Shown here: positions 23,560-34,598 of the stretch, piece after piece | How the letters are laid out: each line of letters begins with the position of its first letter | How positions within the stretch are numbered: position 1 is the first letter of the stretch | The notes under the pieces: model-generated | What the model saw: only the letters and a program-made list of their open reading frames with translations | The model's database searches: none | What the model was told of the DNA's origin: nothing | Source of the DNA: Dimargaris cristalligena | Lineage: Eukaryota; Kickxellomycota; Dimargaritomycetes; Dimargaritales; Dimargaritaceae | DNA length: 54,012 bases | Assembly (NCBI GenBank): GCA_027576995.1 | Contig: JANBQC010000135.1 | Span: 1-54,012 of the forward strand | Direction of reading: 5' to 3' | Translations under genes and position numbers: made by a program

Positions 23560-24933
23560 TCAGTCCAGGGTCTCCTCCCCAGGCATACTAGTCATGGGAT
23601 GATCGGTAGTGGAAATGATGTCGCTATAGACTCTCTCCGACCACCGGAACTCCCGTTTTATAGCCAAAGGGGGGGTATTGTAGTGGTGCTTCGGTTCAAT
23701 CATTTCACCGAGGTTGTGGCTTCCTTCTATGCATGGGGGTATGAAGCGGAGTGGGAATAGAGGTGGAAGCGCCCAACTCCTTTTAATTATGCGACTGATT
23801 CCTCTCTCTCTCTCTCCGACTTTTCCCTTCCCGTTCGTCACGGCATACCACTGGCCAGTGGGTCCAATATCCCAAGGTCTATGGGGAGAGGGGGTTGGGT
23901 TAGTATCAGCATGCTATTATTGGTATATTTACGGCAAGGGAGGGGAGGGACTTACATGATTGGGTTTCTACCCGCAAACTCGCTCGCTTGTTTGGACATG
24001 TCTACCTGGTTGTCCCCCGGGTAGCAGCACATTGATAGCATTGTGCTGGAAAGGCGGCACTGCAGGTGGCTCCTCTTTGTGAGTACAAAAATGGTACCAG
24101 GTAGGAGAGATTCCCTCGACATGAAAGGGGTAGTCCAGTTGGGGTACGCATATATATATATATACTAAAGCGTGGTTTACTGACTCGAGTGCCTCAAGAA
24201 AGAGGGGGGCGTTACTTAATCACACCTTACCTGAAGCTTATGTCTTTGTAAAAAAAAAGCCAAGGAAAGCCGCCCAGCCGACGGGAATGGCGAGCGGAAA
24301 CGCCATGCACAGTCTTTGCGGGCGTCCCTGGAAACTGACTGAAGTACAAAGCCAGTGAAATTAGTCGGGTTTGTAGGTTGTTTGTGCTACTCTGCCCCAC
24401 AATGTGTGCTCTCGTTGGACTTACGGGGGGGAACACTTCCATATATTCTATATATTCCAGAAGGCCACTTACTTATTACTCACCACCAGAGTAGGCGCAT
24501 TATTCGCTAATAGACCGTTCGACTAGGTTGACTGGTGTATGTATACTGCTGCTAGGGTTGGCCTTTCATGGGTGTTATTCAGGGAAACTTACTCTTACTT
24601 TTACTCTTACCTTGAAACGATGATTGTTTAGATAATTGACTGAATAGAAAGTGATCCAACATACCTATCTATCTTGGCCGCATTGTTGCAGTCCCATACT
24701 ATAGCAACCTCTTGCGAACCCGGTTGGATGAAAAGAGGGTGGTTGTATGCGCATACATCGGGCCTGTTATGGATATATGCGTGTTGGCTGTACCATTTCA
24801 ATCGCAAACCTTCTGAAAGGAGAGTGAGTTTGGCAGCTAAACCTAATAAATCTTATTATCGATATGAGCCTGGTTTTCCCCCCCGCGGCCGTATTACCGA
24901 CCTTATTATGCTACCTGATTTCCCCGTATGCAT
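23560..24933 (-). CDS. Intron-rich gene, function unknown (approximate exon model)
   Basis: I do not recognise the product. Ten short exons join in phase if read as: 24915-24933 (possibly extending to 24966), 24794-24812, 24665-24763, 24611-24639, 24473-24506, 24425-24447, 24231-24334, 23956-24074, 23849-23878 and 23560-23776, giving about 230 residues. Several segments read as ordinary protein, including KWPDVCAYNHPLFIQPGSQE, NNAPTLVVSNKIYGSVPP, SRDARKDCAWRFRSPFPSAG and the final KREFRWSERVYSD..EETLD. The exon at 23956-24074 is ambiguous: its first half reads better one frame over (PPAVPPFQHNAINVLLPG) and switches at a run of five Cs (plus strand, 24014-24018). The start codon and the junction at 23849/23776 are the least certain parts. 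No signal peptide or membrane segment is evident. That this is a gene is likely; the exact protein is not. Confidence 0.45.
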
Positions 24934-24966
24934 ATATAGATCAGCCAGTTGGAGGGCATTACTGGC

Positions 24967-25942
24967 CTATTCTACGCATAGAGTCCGAGCCGCGCCTTTT
25001 TTCCCATGACTATATGCTATTCTCTCTCAACGACCTTTTGTTCTTTCCTTCCAACACCTCTCCTCCTCACCCTCTTTTCTCCTCTAAACTTCGTTTTATA
25101 AAACACCCTTTTACTTACTTGTCTCGCTACCCCTCTGCTAACCCATCTCTCGTTCTCTCTTTCCTTCCCTTGCTGTTTTTACTCTCTTTTCCACTGCTTC
25201 GCCCGCTAACCTATAACCCAACCTCTCTCGTTCCCGTTTATATGTTTTGATAGTTTCCTCGCTTGGACCCGCCGCGTGTAGCTGTAGTTGTTAAGTCCTC
25301 GTGTTAGGCTGCATCACCACCACTCCCTTCTTCCCGTCTTCCCCGCCCTTCGTTCCTATTCGTCGCGCCTACCCTCTCCTTTCCTCCTATTGTTGCCCAG
25401 CCCCTTCTTCCTCCTCCCCCCTGGCCTCTTATTCCCCCCAACTGTTGGACTGCCTGTGTGGATCCTTCCTTCCTTCCTTCCCTCCCTCCTTCTTTTTATC
25501 ATCATCCCCTCTCTTCCCATCTCGCCGTTTACACTCTTCTTCCTCCTTTTCCTCTCCTCTCTTTCTGTAATATAGTACCGTGCTAATTTTCTTTCCTATT
25601 AGTATATCGCTGCTGTTACCTAGAGAGCCAGCCCCCTAAACTCACCTTCTTCTCACTTTTGGATCAAGTCCTGTTACACTATTCTCATCATCTTCTCTAC
25701 TGTGTATTGACCGTCTCCTGGACCTTGAGTGCGCTCTCCTTCTTCCCATCCCTGTTCGCAATATATTTATCCCTTCTCCACACAGCCGTATATATACATA
25801 CATATATATTCCCTTTCCGTCGGACGCCTCCCTACCCCTGCGTCTCATCGGCATCATCCCTTCATCATCCCACCCTGCCCACATCTAGTTGCGCTTCACC
25901 CCGTCTCTCTCTATTTCCCATTTGACTATTAAGTGATTTGCC
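24967..25942. promoter_or_regulatory. Pyrimidine-rich DHH1 upstream and leader region
   Basis: Nearly 1 kb between two divergent genes. From about 25010 to 25940 the plus strand is strongly C/T-biased, with only short purine interruptions. Long pyrimidine tracts ahead of the ATG are common in strongly expressed fungal genes. Open frames inside it are by-products of this composition. A probable 5' UTR and the core promoter of DHH1 lie here; a leader intron cannot be excluded. Confidence 0.5.
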
Positions 25943-27532
25943 ATGGCCTCAAGCGCGTACGCCAACGAACCCGAAAGCTGGAAAAATAAGCTTTCGTTAC
26001 CACCCAAGGACACCCGTCCCCAGACCGAAGATGTCACCGCCACTAAGGGTAATGAGTTCGAGGACTACTATCTCAAGCGCGAGCTACTGATGGGCATTTT
26101 TGAAGCCGGTTTCGAACGCCCTTCTCCCATTCAGGAAGAATCCATACCGATTGCCCTCGCCGGCCGCGATATTCTCGCCCGTGCCAAGAACGGAACCGGT
26201 AAAACCGCCGCCTTCACCATCCCCGTACTCGAAAAGGTGAACACCCAAAAGCCTAAAATCCAGGCCCTTATTCTCGTCCCCACTCGTGAACTTGCCCTCC
26301 AGACCTCCCAAGTCTGTAAGAACCTGGGTAAGCACATGGCTGTCGAGGTCATGGTCAGTACCGGTGGTACCGTCCTGAAGGAGGACATCATGCGTCTGAA
26401 GGAAACCGTCCACATCGTAGTCGGTACCCCTGGTCGTATACTTGACCTGGCCGGTAAGGGCATCTGCGATCTCAGCGAATGCACCACCTTCGTCATGGAC
26501 GAAGCCGATAAGCTGCTCAGTCCCGAGTTTACCCCCGTTATTGAGAATCTGCTGTCCTACTTCTCCAGCAAGCGCCAAATTATGTTGTACAGCGCTACCT
26601 TCCCCATGGTCGTCAAGAACTTCAAGGATAAGCACATGGTGAAGCCCTATGAAATTAATCTGATGGATGAGCTTACCCTGCGCGGTGTTACCCAGTACTA
26701 CGCCTTCGTCGAAGAGAAACAGAAGGTGCACTGCCTTAACACCCTCTTCTCGAAACTGCAAATCAATCAGTCCATCATCTTCTGTAACTCCACTAACCGG
26801 GTGGAACTGCTGGCCAAGAAAATTACCGAACTCGGCTACTCCTGCTTTTACAGTCACGCCCGCATGCGTCAACAGGACCGTAACCGGGTCTTTCACGACT
26901 TCAGACAAGGGGTGTGTCGTAACCTGGTCTGCTCGGATCTACTGACTCGTGGTATCGATATCCAGGCCGTGAATGTTGTCATCAACTTTGACTTTCCCAA
27001 AAATGCCGAAACCTACCTTCACCGTATCGGTCGTAGTGGTCGGTTCGGTCACCTGGGTCTGGCCATTAACCTGATCACTTACGATGATCGCTTTAACCTG
27101 TATAAGATCGAGCAGGAACTCGGTACCGAGATCAAGCCTATTCCCCCCGTGATTGACAAGCGCCTTTATGTTGCCCCCAGTGCCATTGACGACAGCCAGC
27201 AGCAGCACCAACAGTCCCGGAAGACCGCCGCCGAAGTCGCCGCCGCTTCCCAAGGGACTATCATGAGTGGTCAGCCCCAGCAGCACCACTCCCAGCAGGG
27301 ACCCCACCCGAACTCCAGCTACAACAATAATAACAACGGCAACCAATCCCGCGGTTATCAGAGCGGTTATGGAGGTAGTCGTTACCAAAACGGCCCTCAG
27401 CAGCACCCGGGCTCCAGCAACGGCGGACGCAACTATAGCAACAACGGTGGCCAGTACCGTCAGAACAACGGACCCCGTCCCGACCATAACCGCCAGGGCG
27501 GCTCGGTCCATTCTAATGCACCTCGCAATTAA
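25943..27532 (+). CDS. DHH1: DHH1 (DDX6/Rck family), DEAD-box RNA helicase
   Basis: Cytoplasmic DEAD-box ATPase of the DDX6 family that promotes mRNA decapping and translational repression and accumulates in P-bodies with Pat1, Edc3 and the CCR4-NOT complex. Single exon, 529 residues. Motifs in order: Q-motif region [20 protein letters not shown], motif I AKNGTGKT (81-88), Ia PTRELALQ, Ib TPGRILDL, motif II DEAD (about 186-189), III SAT (about 217-219), [24 protein letters not shown], and [12 protein letters not shown] (about 360). The [15 protein letters not shown] and [20 protein letters not shown] segments are diagnostic of the DDX6 subfamily. Residues after about 410 form a Gln/Asn/Gly/Ser-rich low-complexity tail, a type linked to condensate formation in yeast Dhh1. 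Codon use is strongly C-ending, suggesting high expression. Confidence 0.97.
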   Translation: MASSAYANEPESWKNKLSLPPKDTRPQTEDVTATKGNEFEDYYLKRELLMGIFEAGFERPSPIQEESIPIALAGRDILARAKNGTGKTAAFTIPVLEKVNTQKPKIQALILVPTRELALQTSQVCKNLGKHMAVEVMVSTGGTVLKEDIMRLKETVHIVVGTPGRILDLAGKGICDLSECTTFVMDEADKLLSPEFTPVIENLLSYFSSKRQIMLYSATFPMVVKNFKDKHMVKPYEINLMDELTLRGVTQYYAFVEEKQKVHCLNTLFSKLQINQSIIFCNSTNRVELLAKKITELGYSCFYSHARMRQQDRNRVFHDFRQGVCRNLVCSDLLTRGIDIQAVNVVINFDFPKNAETYLHRIGRSGRFGHLGLAINLITYDDRFNLYKIEQELGTEIKPIPPVIDKRLYVAPSAIDDSQQQHQQSRKTAAEVAAASQGTIMSGQPQQHHSQQGPHPNSSYNNNNNGNQSRGYQSGYGGSRYQNGPQQHPGSSNGGRNYSNNGGQYRQNNGPRPDHNRQGGSVHSNAPRN

Positions 27533-27682
27533 TTTCCGCCGTTCCTTTTCTTTTTTAGGAATGAGGCCCGCTCGACTATTTTTCTTCTTTTATGGTCGCT
27601 GTCCGTTGATCGACGCTCAATTCTAATAATCCGATTCAATTTCTTTAGTTCGCCTAGTCGTTAGTTGTCTTTTTTATCTTTT

Positions 27683-27712
27683 ACACCTATATATATATAT
27701 ATGTATAGGTGT
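27683..27712 (+). promoter_or_regulatory. Near-perfect inverted repeat in the DHH1 3' region
   Basis: Thirty bases that equal their own reverse complement except at one symmetric position pair. The ends are ACACCTATA and TATAGGTGT, joined by an alternating AT core. In RNA this could fold into an AU-rich hairpin about 150 bases after the DHH1 stop codon. It might affect 3' end formation or stability, or be a chance expansion of an AT repeat. Confidence 0.4.
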
Positions 27713-30064
27713 TGCTCTCCAACATTCTCCCAGATTCCTAGTTTCTTTTCTGCTTTTTTTTTTGATATTCTGCTGGCTGAGATTGTAAAATGACTGATCG
27801 ACAGGGCCTTTATTTGCCGTAGGTCCCGGGACGCAATCCCTTGGCCATTACTACCTCGTTTTTTTAGTTTATTGGTGGCTGCCCGTCACATCACCTCTAT
27901 TCCCCATTTTCACTATTGAAATCTCACTATCCTTGGTCAAGAAGGAACTGCTTTCCCCCCATTCTTCTTGTTCCTGCCAGATCAATGTTTATTTCCCCTT
28001 CGTTTTCTACCCGAATTGTGTTTCTGTTTCTCTCGCGCACCCCTCTTCGCGCTTTGATTATTAGTTAGCCATAATCGTAGCCTTTGTCCCGATCTTTTTT
28101 CTTTTTCTATTCTTAATCCGTGCATTTTTTGCCTGGCTGGTTGAGAGATCAACTTGACCCTCCGACCGACCACGATATCCCCTCGTCCTCCTGATTCATG
28201 CATTTCGACCCATCCTTCGCCTCGTTTTTGTTTCCTAGTCTTGATTCATTTATTGGGTCTACTGACTGACAGTTTTACTTTTTATTCCCCCTGAAAACTG
28301 CCCACATGGAAATTGGTCGATAACTTATTTATCGGTTGGCGTGTTAACCCTTGATTATCATCCGTCTTTTCGAAGCCAGTCGCCCATTTTAATTGCTCCT
28401 GTTCTAGTTCTATTGTTTTATTTTTTCTTGTCATCTTCGCCGACTGCCCCTTATTCCTTTTTTTTCTGTCGGGCCCAATATTTGTTGTACTAGTCCTTCT
28501 ATATCCCTTCGACCCGTTTCGCGACTCGCTTTGCCCCCGTCGTACTGTTCCCCCGCTGTATATAAGGATTTCAAATACCACTAGGGAACATACATGTACT
28601 ACTTGCCATTGTCCCCGTTTTTTGCGTTCCCCTCCCCTCATTTGGCCAATGCCGTGGTTTTGCCCGGCGCCAACCTTCAGTTCCTCACCGTTCTATTGTA
28701 CCAGCGACTCTCCGGTACACACCGATATACATATCCCAGCACCTCCTCGCCGGGAATCTATGGGAAACAATGACCCTTTAATTGTATCTCAGCCCGTCCC
28801 CTAATTTGCAACTATTGACTCCTTTAGCAACAGATTCGAGGCTGCTATTCTGTCTCTTATCCTTAAGGTGTTTGTCATTCCACTGCAATAATGACTACGT
28901 TCACTGTCCCTCCCCCCTGCTCCCTTCAATTTTTTTTTGGAAGGTGGTTTTTTTCGGGTTGTGCCACGTGTGTGTATCTGCCATCCCTTGCCAGCCGCCA
29001 TACTCCATGGCATTGTCATTGAAGGATCTGTTAAGCAGGTACTACTGGCTCTGAGCTGACCCTGATGTTCTCAACAAGGTGCCTTTAATAAACACGACTT
29101 TTTTCCACCCTCTAAAATCATGGTTGACTCTATTTGTTTCGGATTGCATGGGTTTTGGATGATTAAGGCAGTTTGGTCGGGCTTGAGGTAAGTTATATGT
29201 AATGTTATAAGTGTGCAACTGTGGACCATAGGCCTTTAATGGCCTGTGTTAATTGCTGGTGGGTGGACTATTTGTAAACCTAATACGCTTTTAAATTAGC
29301 AGATGCTACGTTGGCATACCCAAGCGTCGGGTAATCACAGCATATTTGAACTGTGTCTCCTCCCGTCCGGCATCCCAGCCTCCTCCAGACTCCACTCTAT
29401 AGGGCTAGTGGTGGTGGTGTTTTTTTTATTCGCTTTATAACATGTCACTAAGCATAGCTGAAAAGGAATAACACGGCGTGTAAAAGCCGTAGGGGGCGGT
29501 AATACAATGGCATATAATTGCCATGGTTGATATTATTCATACAATGCGAAACATCGCATTGAAGGAGGGGATGGACGGTTTCCGATTACGCCCCTTTCCC
29601 ATGCCTTTTGCCTTATCCGGATCTCCTAAATTGAGGCGAAATTGGCTCACGAAACTGAGCCTTGAGGATTTCGGAGATAATAAGTGCACATTGGCAGGAT
29701 TTGCCCGAACAGCGGATTAAATATTGGTTGATAAGGGAGGGGGGAATATAAGAGGGTGGGGGAGGTTGGGATAATCTCATGGTGGGCCAAATATAGGCCA
29801 CATGCGGGGGTCACCACCACCACTGGGCTATACCGAACTTTGGGAGTTTTTTCTCTTACAAGTAACGGGGGAGGAGGAGATGTGGGGGAGCCGGGAGGGA
29901 AAAAGAGGAGAGGGCAGTCGCCAAGCCCAATTGGCCGGTGTTTCGCCAAGACTTGAATACTCCGAAAAAGCGGAGAAGCAATGGAACGTTCCTAGAATAC
30001 ACGGCCGTACAATCGTTACACGCGGCTGGCCGGATGGGTGTGCGGAGGATTCGGGCTATGGGTC

Positions 30065-30097
30065 GCCTACCTACCTACCTACCTACCTACCTACCTG
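30065..30097 (+). repeat. (CCTA)n tetranucleotide microsatellite
   Basis: About eight uninterrupted copies of a CCTA/CTAC tetranucleotide. Not within any supported gene. Confidence 0.85.
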
Positions 30098-30690
30098 CTT
30101 GCCTTTACATCGACCGATAGGGGGGGGGGTTACACCCCAGAATATGAATGATCCTCCACTTTGGTGGGGTATACATTTTTCCGGAACCCTGAGGCCGCTA
30201 AAGTATCCTGTGAAACTAGTAATATATATAGTCTGCGGTAATAATTTTTTTTTAAAAAAAAAAACCAAACGAAAAAGGCCGCTCCAAAAATGTAATACAG
30301 AGGACGGAAGGGGAGAGAGGGGGAGTATCCAATGGTAATACTAAATGGACAGAGGCTATATAAAAAGCAGCCTCTCCCCTCCCTCTCTACATGGTTAGAG
30401 TACTGTAGCAATTACAAATCCGGTTATTTATTATAGGCCGAGACGCACACAGCACATTTGCCCGTTTTCCTTCTTACTCTGTTTTCCTCCCAATTACCGT
30501 GGTTCGTTTCATATCGACATTTAACCGCCAACCCAACCCCTTTTCTCCACCAACCCTGTCGTTTGTTTCTTGGCTTCAGTCCCGAGGTCTCTCACCCCTC
30601 CCCTTAACCTTCCACTCCACCCTACAACCCCTTTTGTTGTTTACTCAACCAGGTTTTATTTATTTAATTAATTAGTATCTAAAAAGAACC

Positions 30691-31362
30691 ATGCGAGTCA
30701 CGACGTCTCTCTTCATGCTAGTGGCCACCTGGGCCGTAGCCGACCTGGCCACCGTTGAGGCTGGCTTTTGGGGATCCTCCTCCTCCCAACCCCCAGCCAA
30801 CCCGTCCATTCCACTGGATAGTACTAGTAGTACTAGTAGTAGTAGTTACCCTGACCCGCCGTCGCCAACCAACGCCAATCGATGGAGTGCGTGGACGAAC
30901 ACGCCCCTAGACTACGTTAGGCGTAAAAAATTATCCATCGTTACCAGCCGTATGGACCACGGTTTGGTCTCCAGCAATAGTATCGTCCGCCACGCCAACC
31001 ATCTCTGCGACACTATGCGGGACCCGACCAAATTCGTTCTGGCCGAGCCCAGCCAGTTCATGGACGAATTGAAGAGCTTCGGGAAACTGGAGCCCCATTA
31101 CCTGAATACTTGTAAGGTCAACGTTCTTCTATACCGTCGGAGCGGCTCGGACCAATTGGGCCTGGAGTTGACGGGGGATTCCGCATGCGGAGCTTTGCAG
31201 AGCTACGCTAGGTATCAGGTGAACAATTTCCGGATAATGCGGGATATGACAGGATATAGTCTGCTTACTATCCGATTGGCGGAAGAGGGTGAACAGAAGC
31301 TACAGAGTAGCGGACATCTATTTTTGGATGCACTTACTAAGTGTGCCGCATTAAGCAAGTAG
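30691..31362 (+). CDS. Putative secreted protein with Ser-rich linker and four cysteines
   Basis: Unrecognised, single exon, 223 residues. Residues 1 to about 24 look like a classical signal peptide (MRVTTSLFMLVATWAVADLA with an Ala-rich end). A low-complexity Ser/Thr/Pro linker follows (about 28-65), a typical site of O-glycosylation. The rest (about 70-223) is a compact-looking domain with just four Cys (HLCDTM, LNTCKVN, DSACGAL, LTKCAAL), compatible with two disulfides. No membrane anchor or GPI signal is evident after the signal peptide. The gene stands alone, with over 2.8 kb of gene-free DNA on each side, and has a pyrimidine-rich leader like other expressed genes here. A cell-surface or effector-type role is possible but unproven. 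Confidence 0.75.
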   Translation: MRVTTSLFMLVATWAVADLATVEAGFWGSSSSQPPANPSIPLDSTSSTSSSSYPDPPSPTNANRWSAWTNTPLDYVRRKKLSIVTSRMDHGLVSSNSIVRHANHLCDTMRDPTKFVLAEPSQFMDELKSFGKLEPHYLNTCKVNVLLYRRSGSDQLGLELTGDSACGALQSYARYQVNNFRIMRDMTGYSLLTIRLAEEGEQKLQSSGHLFLDALTKCAALSK

Positions 31363-34178
31363 TGGTCCGTCTTTGCAATACCATACCTAGCCTTCGTTTT
31401 CTTTTAACTATAATCAATAAATCAACACGTGTGTATGTATGTATATGGTCTGGCCAAGTTGCAATCGATGCAAAGGTCATTGGATTAAGCCAGTGGATAG
31501 TATTGTTCGCCTTGTTATTCTTTTAAACCGAAGTATTTCAATGATGACTTCAAATATATTATCACGGGTGGTTGATTACAATAACTGTATTTGACATGAG
31601 TAGTATAACTAAACCCGAGGCATCGTCTAATTTTAGAGACTTTATTTTTTTACGTACTCCACTTTTCTACGAAGGCTTAAAATTCTGGAACACGGCTAAT
31701 TGGCCTAATCGTGACTATATTCGTAAAATTTGGCCATAGATAGGCGGATCTACTGGCGTATGGGCTAAATATGGCCTAATGCCCCTCCAACTTTCTTTTC
31801 TAAGCCACTGGTGATGTGCTGCTCTAATCCTAGTGTTCTGCGCCACGGCCACTCAACAATCAACTGAGTCGTTTAGGATGGGGGTGTGTAACCAACCACT
31901 CCTATCCCTCCTACCGCACGCCCCCCCCATCCTCGTACTCTTTTACTCTCACCCTGTTTCCCCCTAATGACGCGTCGACGGGTAAGGGAGCCGTCCCAGA
32001 AGCGCGTGGTAAAAAAATCACGCCACGCCCGTTATACTTCACAAAATAATTATACGCCCACCTTATTCAAAAAAATAAATAAAAATAAATAAAAGAGGGC
32101 CTCGTTCTATTTAGCACGGTGAATATGGCTGCTGTGTGATACTGGTCCAAACGCCGGTGATTTTTTACACCTCTGTTGACCCGTTCCGCTTGTTCCTGGG
32201 CCGTTTTCGGGAGCAAAGACGCCACTTCTGCCAACCAGGTGGCGTGGTCATGTCATGCGTGAATTTTACCCTAGTGCCTAAAGGGGAGGAATGTTTAAAC
32301 GGTATTTTACGGTGGAGCAACACTCTCCCGATTGGCGAAGACGTTCGATGGCTACTACTACTACTGCTATATAGTCCAAGAAACCCATACCAGGCAGTAT
32401 CCATCTTTTGGTCTAGTGACCTGGCTGGGGAGAGTGGGCTGACTTTGATCTAGCGTGTCTGGTGCTGGTAACCGGGACTGTTCCATGTACATATGGGAGT
32501 AGTTCAACAAGGCTGTATAACGAAAAATCCATTTGATGAGGCAAGTACTGCTGGTTGAAAATAAACATCCCACCAATTTTCCCATACACATATCGGTTAA
32601 ACCCCTATACAACCAAGCTGAACTTCACCCATATTGTTGTTAGGATTACCACGCCAAGTCGATGCTTAAAATGAAATCACACTAACCCATCTGCCCACTC
32701 CATCCATTGGCGTGGTTGTGCTAGTGTATACAATTGTTTTTAGTCACAATGGCGTGCTTATTTTTGTGGGATACTTATTCTCTAATGATTGTTGCAGGGA
32801 TAGTGGTGGTCAGCTGCCAGGTAGGAAATACAGCCATTACCAGCCCAACAGCCTTTCCATCTTCCCACTGCGACCGGGCCCCCTTATTAACGAAAACCCT
32901 TTGCCCCAGCCCAGCAGTGCTTTACCAAATGGTGGTGATGATGCTGATGCAGCTTGAACCCCTGTCCCGGCCACCTCACTCGGTCCCAATGTGCCCCTCT
33001 AACCCATAATCCCTGCTCTACTACCCCCTTCTCCTCTTTAGCCAAGACCTCTCTACCCACATGTTCAGGATGCCGCCCTCTGTATTCATTCACTACATTT
33101 CCCAACCACACCATTCCAATTGTTCCAATGGCCAGCCCCCCGTTTAAAGAATCGTGCCATAGCCAACGGGGCTTTTCAATGGTTCTGATAAATTAACAAA
33201 CGGGATATGTGCACCTCTTACTTAGCCACAATCATTGGCATGGTATTCCTCTATACGAGAACTATGCTTAACCATCACCCCACCTCTGCCCCCTTCCTTT
33301 TCATCACCATCCCGTGAGTCCATTGTAAAACCCTCTCTCCCCACTGTATCCGTCTACCCTCACGGTTGCACCTTTTATGGTAGGGATAGTGGGGAGGGGG
33401 TGATTTCCACCATCCCATTTGAGGGTCTATTTATAATCTCACCCGGCCGCTCCTATTTCCCTTCGTCCTATCCAAAACTTCGTGTACTTCATTTCTTTCA
33501 CAACCTCCTTTCACTGCCCTTGTTTAATTAGTTCTTTGGAGCCCTACCGTCTCTGCTCAAATGGGCTTGGCAGTTTAAATTCGCCTTTATCAAACCTGTA
33601 CTCTAATCAGCCTAGTATTGTTAGTAATAGTGGTATTCTACCTGTATAACCTTTGGGGCCGCCGTTGCTTTTCCCTCGTCGTATTCTTTGACATATTTGC
33701 CTGGTTCTTAGATATTAGACGCCTATTTCGAAGAAACATTTAAAATTGACTTGGATAGCTGCTGAATTCTTCTGGTACTTTATCACCGACGTTCGCGTTT
33801 AACCTCCCCCCTCCTCCTCCAACCTCGCCCACAGTCACCCTTTCCTTCCCTATACGTGGGTTTCGCTTGGTATTTAACACGCTGGGCGGGCCTGCCTTTC
33901 ACCAAGTCCCCGTTGGCTTCCATACTATCTATCTCCCGCTCCCTACTTCTTTTTTTTATTTATTTAAAAAATTATTTATTATTATTATTATTTTTAGGCT
34001 GACCACTTCTCCCTCTCTACCTACGGTCCCGCACCAACCACCCCCTTACACCTCCACCTCCACCCTTCATCAACCCCAACCCCAACCCCTCGCACTCGCA
34101 CTCACACTCTCACTCACTCTCCCTGCTACCGCTGCGACTCACCACCACTACCACCAAGAGCACCACCAGTAGCACATT
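31363..34178. other. Gene-free region carrying one copy of the 145-bp repeat
   Basis: About 2.8 kb without a supported gene. It contains one copy of the dispersed repeat (32491-32635), an A-rich simple run near 32068-32093, and pyrimidine-rich DNA from about 33780 to 34165 that probably forms the leader of the next gene. Open frames here are short and featureless. Confidence 0.5.
32491..32635 (+). repeat. Dispersed 145-bp repeat, copy 1
   Basis: Matches 49021-49165 base for base along 145 positions except two transitions (32550 G versus A, 32605 C versus T). Similarity ends sharply on both sides. No target-site duplication is obvious and the unit has no coding capacity, so it is probably a short non-autonomous element. 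Confidence 0.9.
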
Positions 34179-34598
34179 ATGTTTATGAAAGCCCATTGTC
34201 GCACGTTAGATCTGCCCTGCTACCCCTGTCTAACGCAGAACTGTATGTCCCTGGATATCTGCCTCTGCCGGTGTCATCGCAAATGCGGTTGTTCCATGTG
34301 CAAGTTCCGTCAGGCGCGGAACCGGCAGTGTGCCGAGCGCCGTACCCTCCTACACCGTCAGGATTCGGTACTTTCCGGGGGGTCGACGGCCAGTCGGATC
34401 AGCAGTCGAAGCGGCTCTTTCGTAAAAGCCGACTCTACCTTAGTAGCAACGCCAATGGCTAAGGAGTCTGAGCTTTATTACCCGTGGCGTTTTATTCATA
34501 AAGCCCAGCGGTATACCTCGTCCATGATGCGTTCCTTATGGCCCTCCCCAAAGTCGAAAGCACAGGGTGGAGGGGAAGGGAGAGGGGGTAGACCATGA
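34179..34598 (+). CDS. Small Cys-rich protein, function unknown
   Basis: Unrecognised, single exon, 139 residues. The first 50 residues hold eleven cysteines in close pairs (CYPC, CLCRC, KCGCSMC), a density suggesting metal binding rather than secretion, since no signal peptide is visible. A Ser/Arg-rich middle and a basic, Gly-rich tail follow (YYPWRFIHKAQRY then GGGEGRGGRP). The ATG sits right after a pyrimidine-rich tract of about 380 bases, as at DHH1 and the secreted-protein gene, which supports expression. It could be a small zinc- or copper-binding protein, but nothing identifies a family. Transcript or protein evidence is lacking, so reality of the gene is probable rather than certain. 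Confidence 0.5.
   Translation: MFMKAHCRTLDLPCYPCLTQNCMSLDICLCRCHRKCGCSMCKFRQARNRQCAERRTLLHRQDSVLSGGSTASRISSRSGSFVKADSTLVATPMAKESELYYPWRFIHKAQRYTSSMMRSLWPSPKSKAQGGGEGRGGRP

Larger units (their letters stand above)
27533..30690. other. DHH1 3' region and long T-rich intergenic stretch
   Basis: About 3.2 kb without a supported gene. The first few hundred bases should be the DHH1 3' UTR and include the hairpin-forming sequence at 27683-27712. From about 27540 to 28980 the plus strand is T-rich. A (CCTA)n repeat lies at about 30065-30097. A pyrimidine-rich leader at about 30430-30660 precedes the secreted-protein gene. Open frames of 60-178 codons here have biased, unrecognisable content. Confidence 0.5.

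Noticed and set aside
26084..27511. Long minus-strand open frames opposite DHH1
   Set aside because: They are shadows caused by strong C-ending codon bias of DHH1 on the plus strand.
28282..28641. A 119-codon minus-strand frame rich in Lys and Arg
   Set aside because: It is the complement of a T-rich plus-strand region and shows composition bias only.
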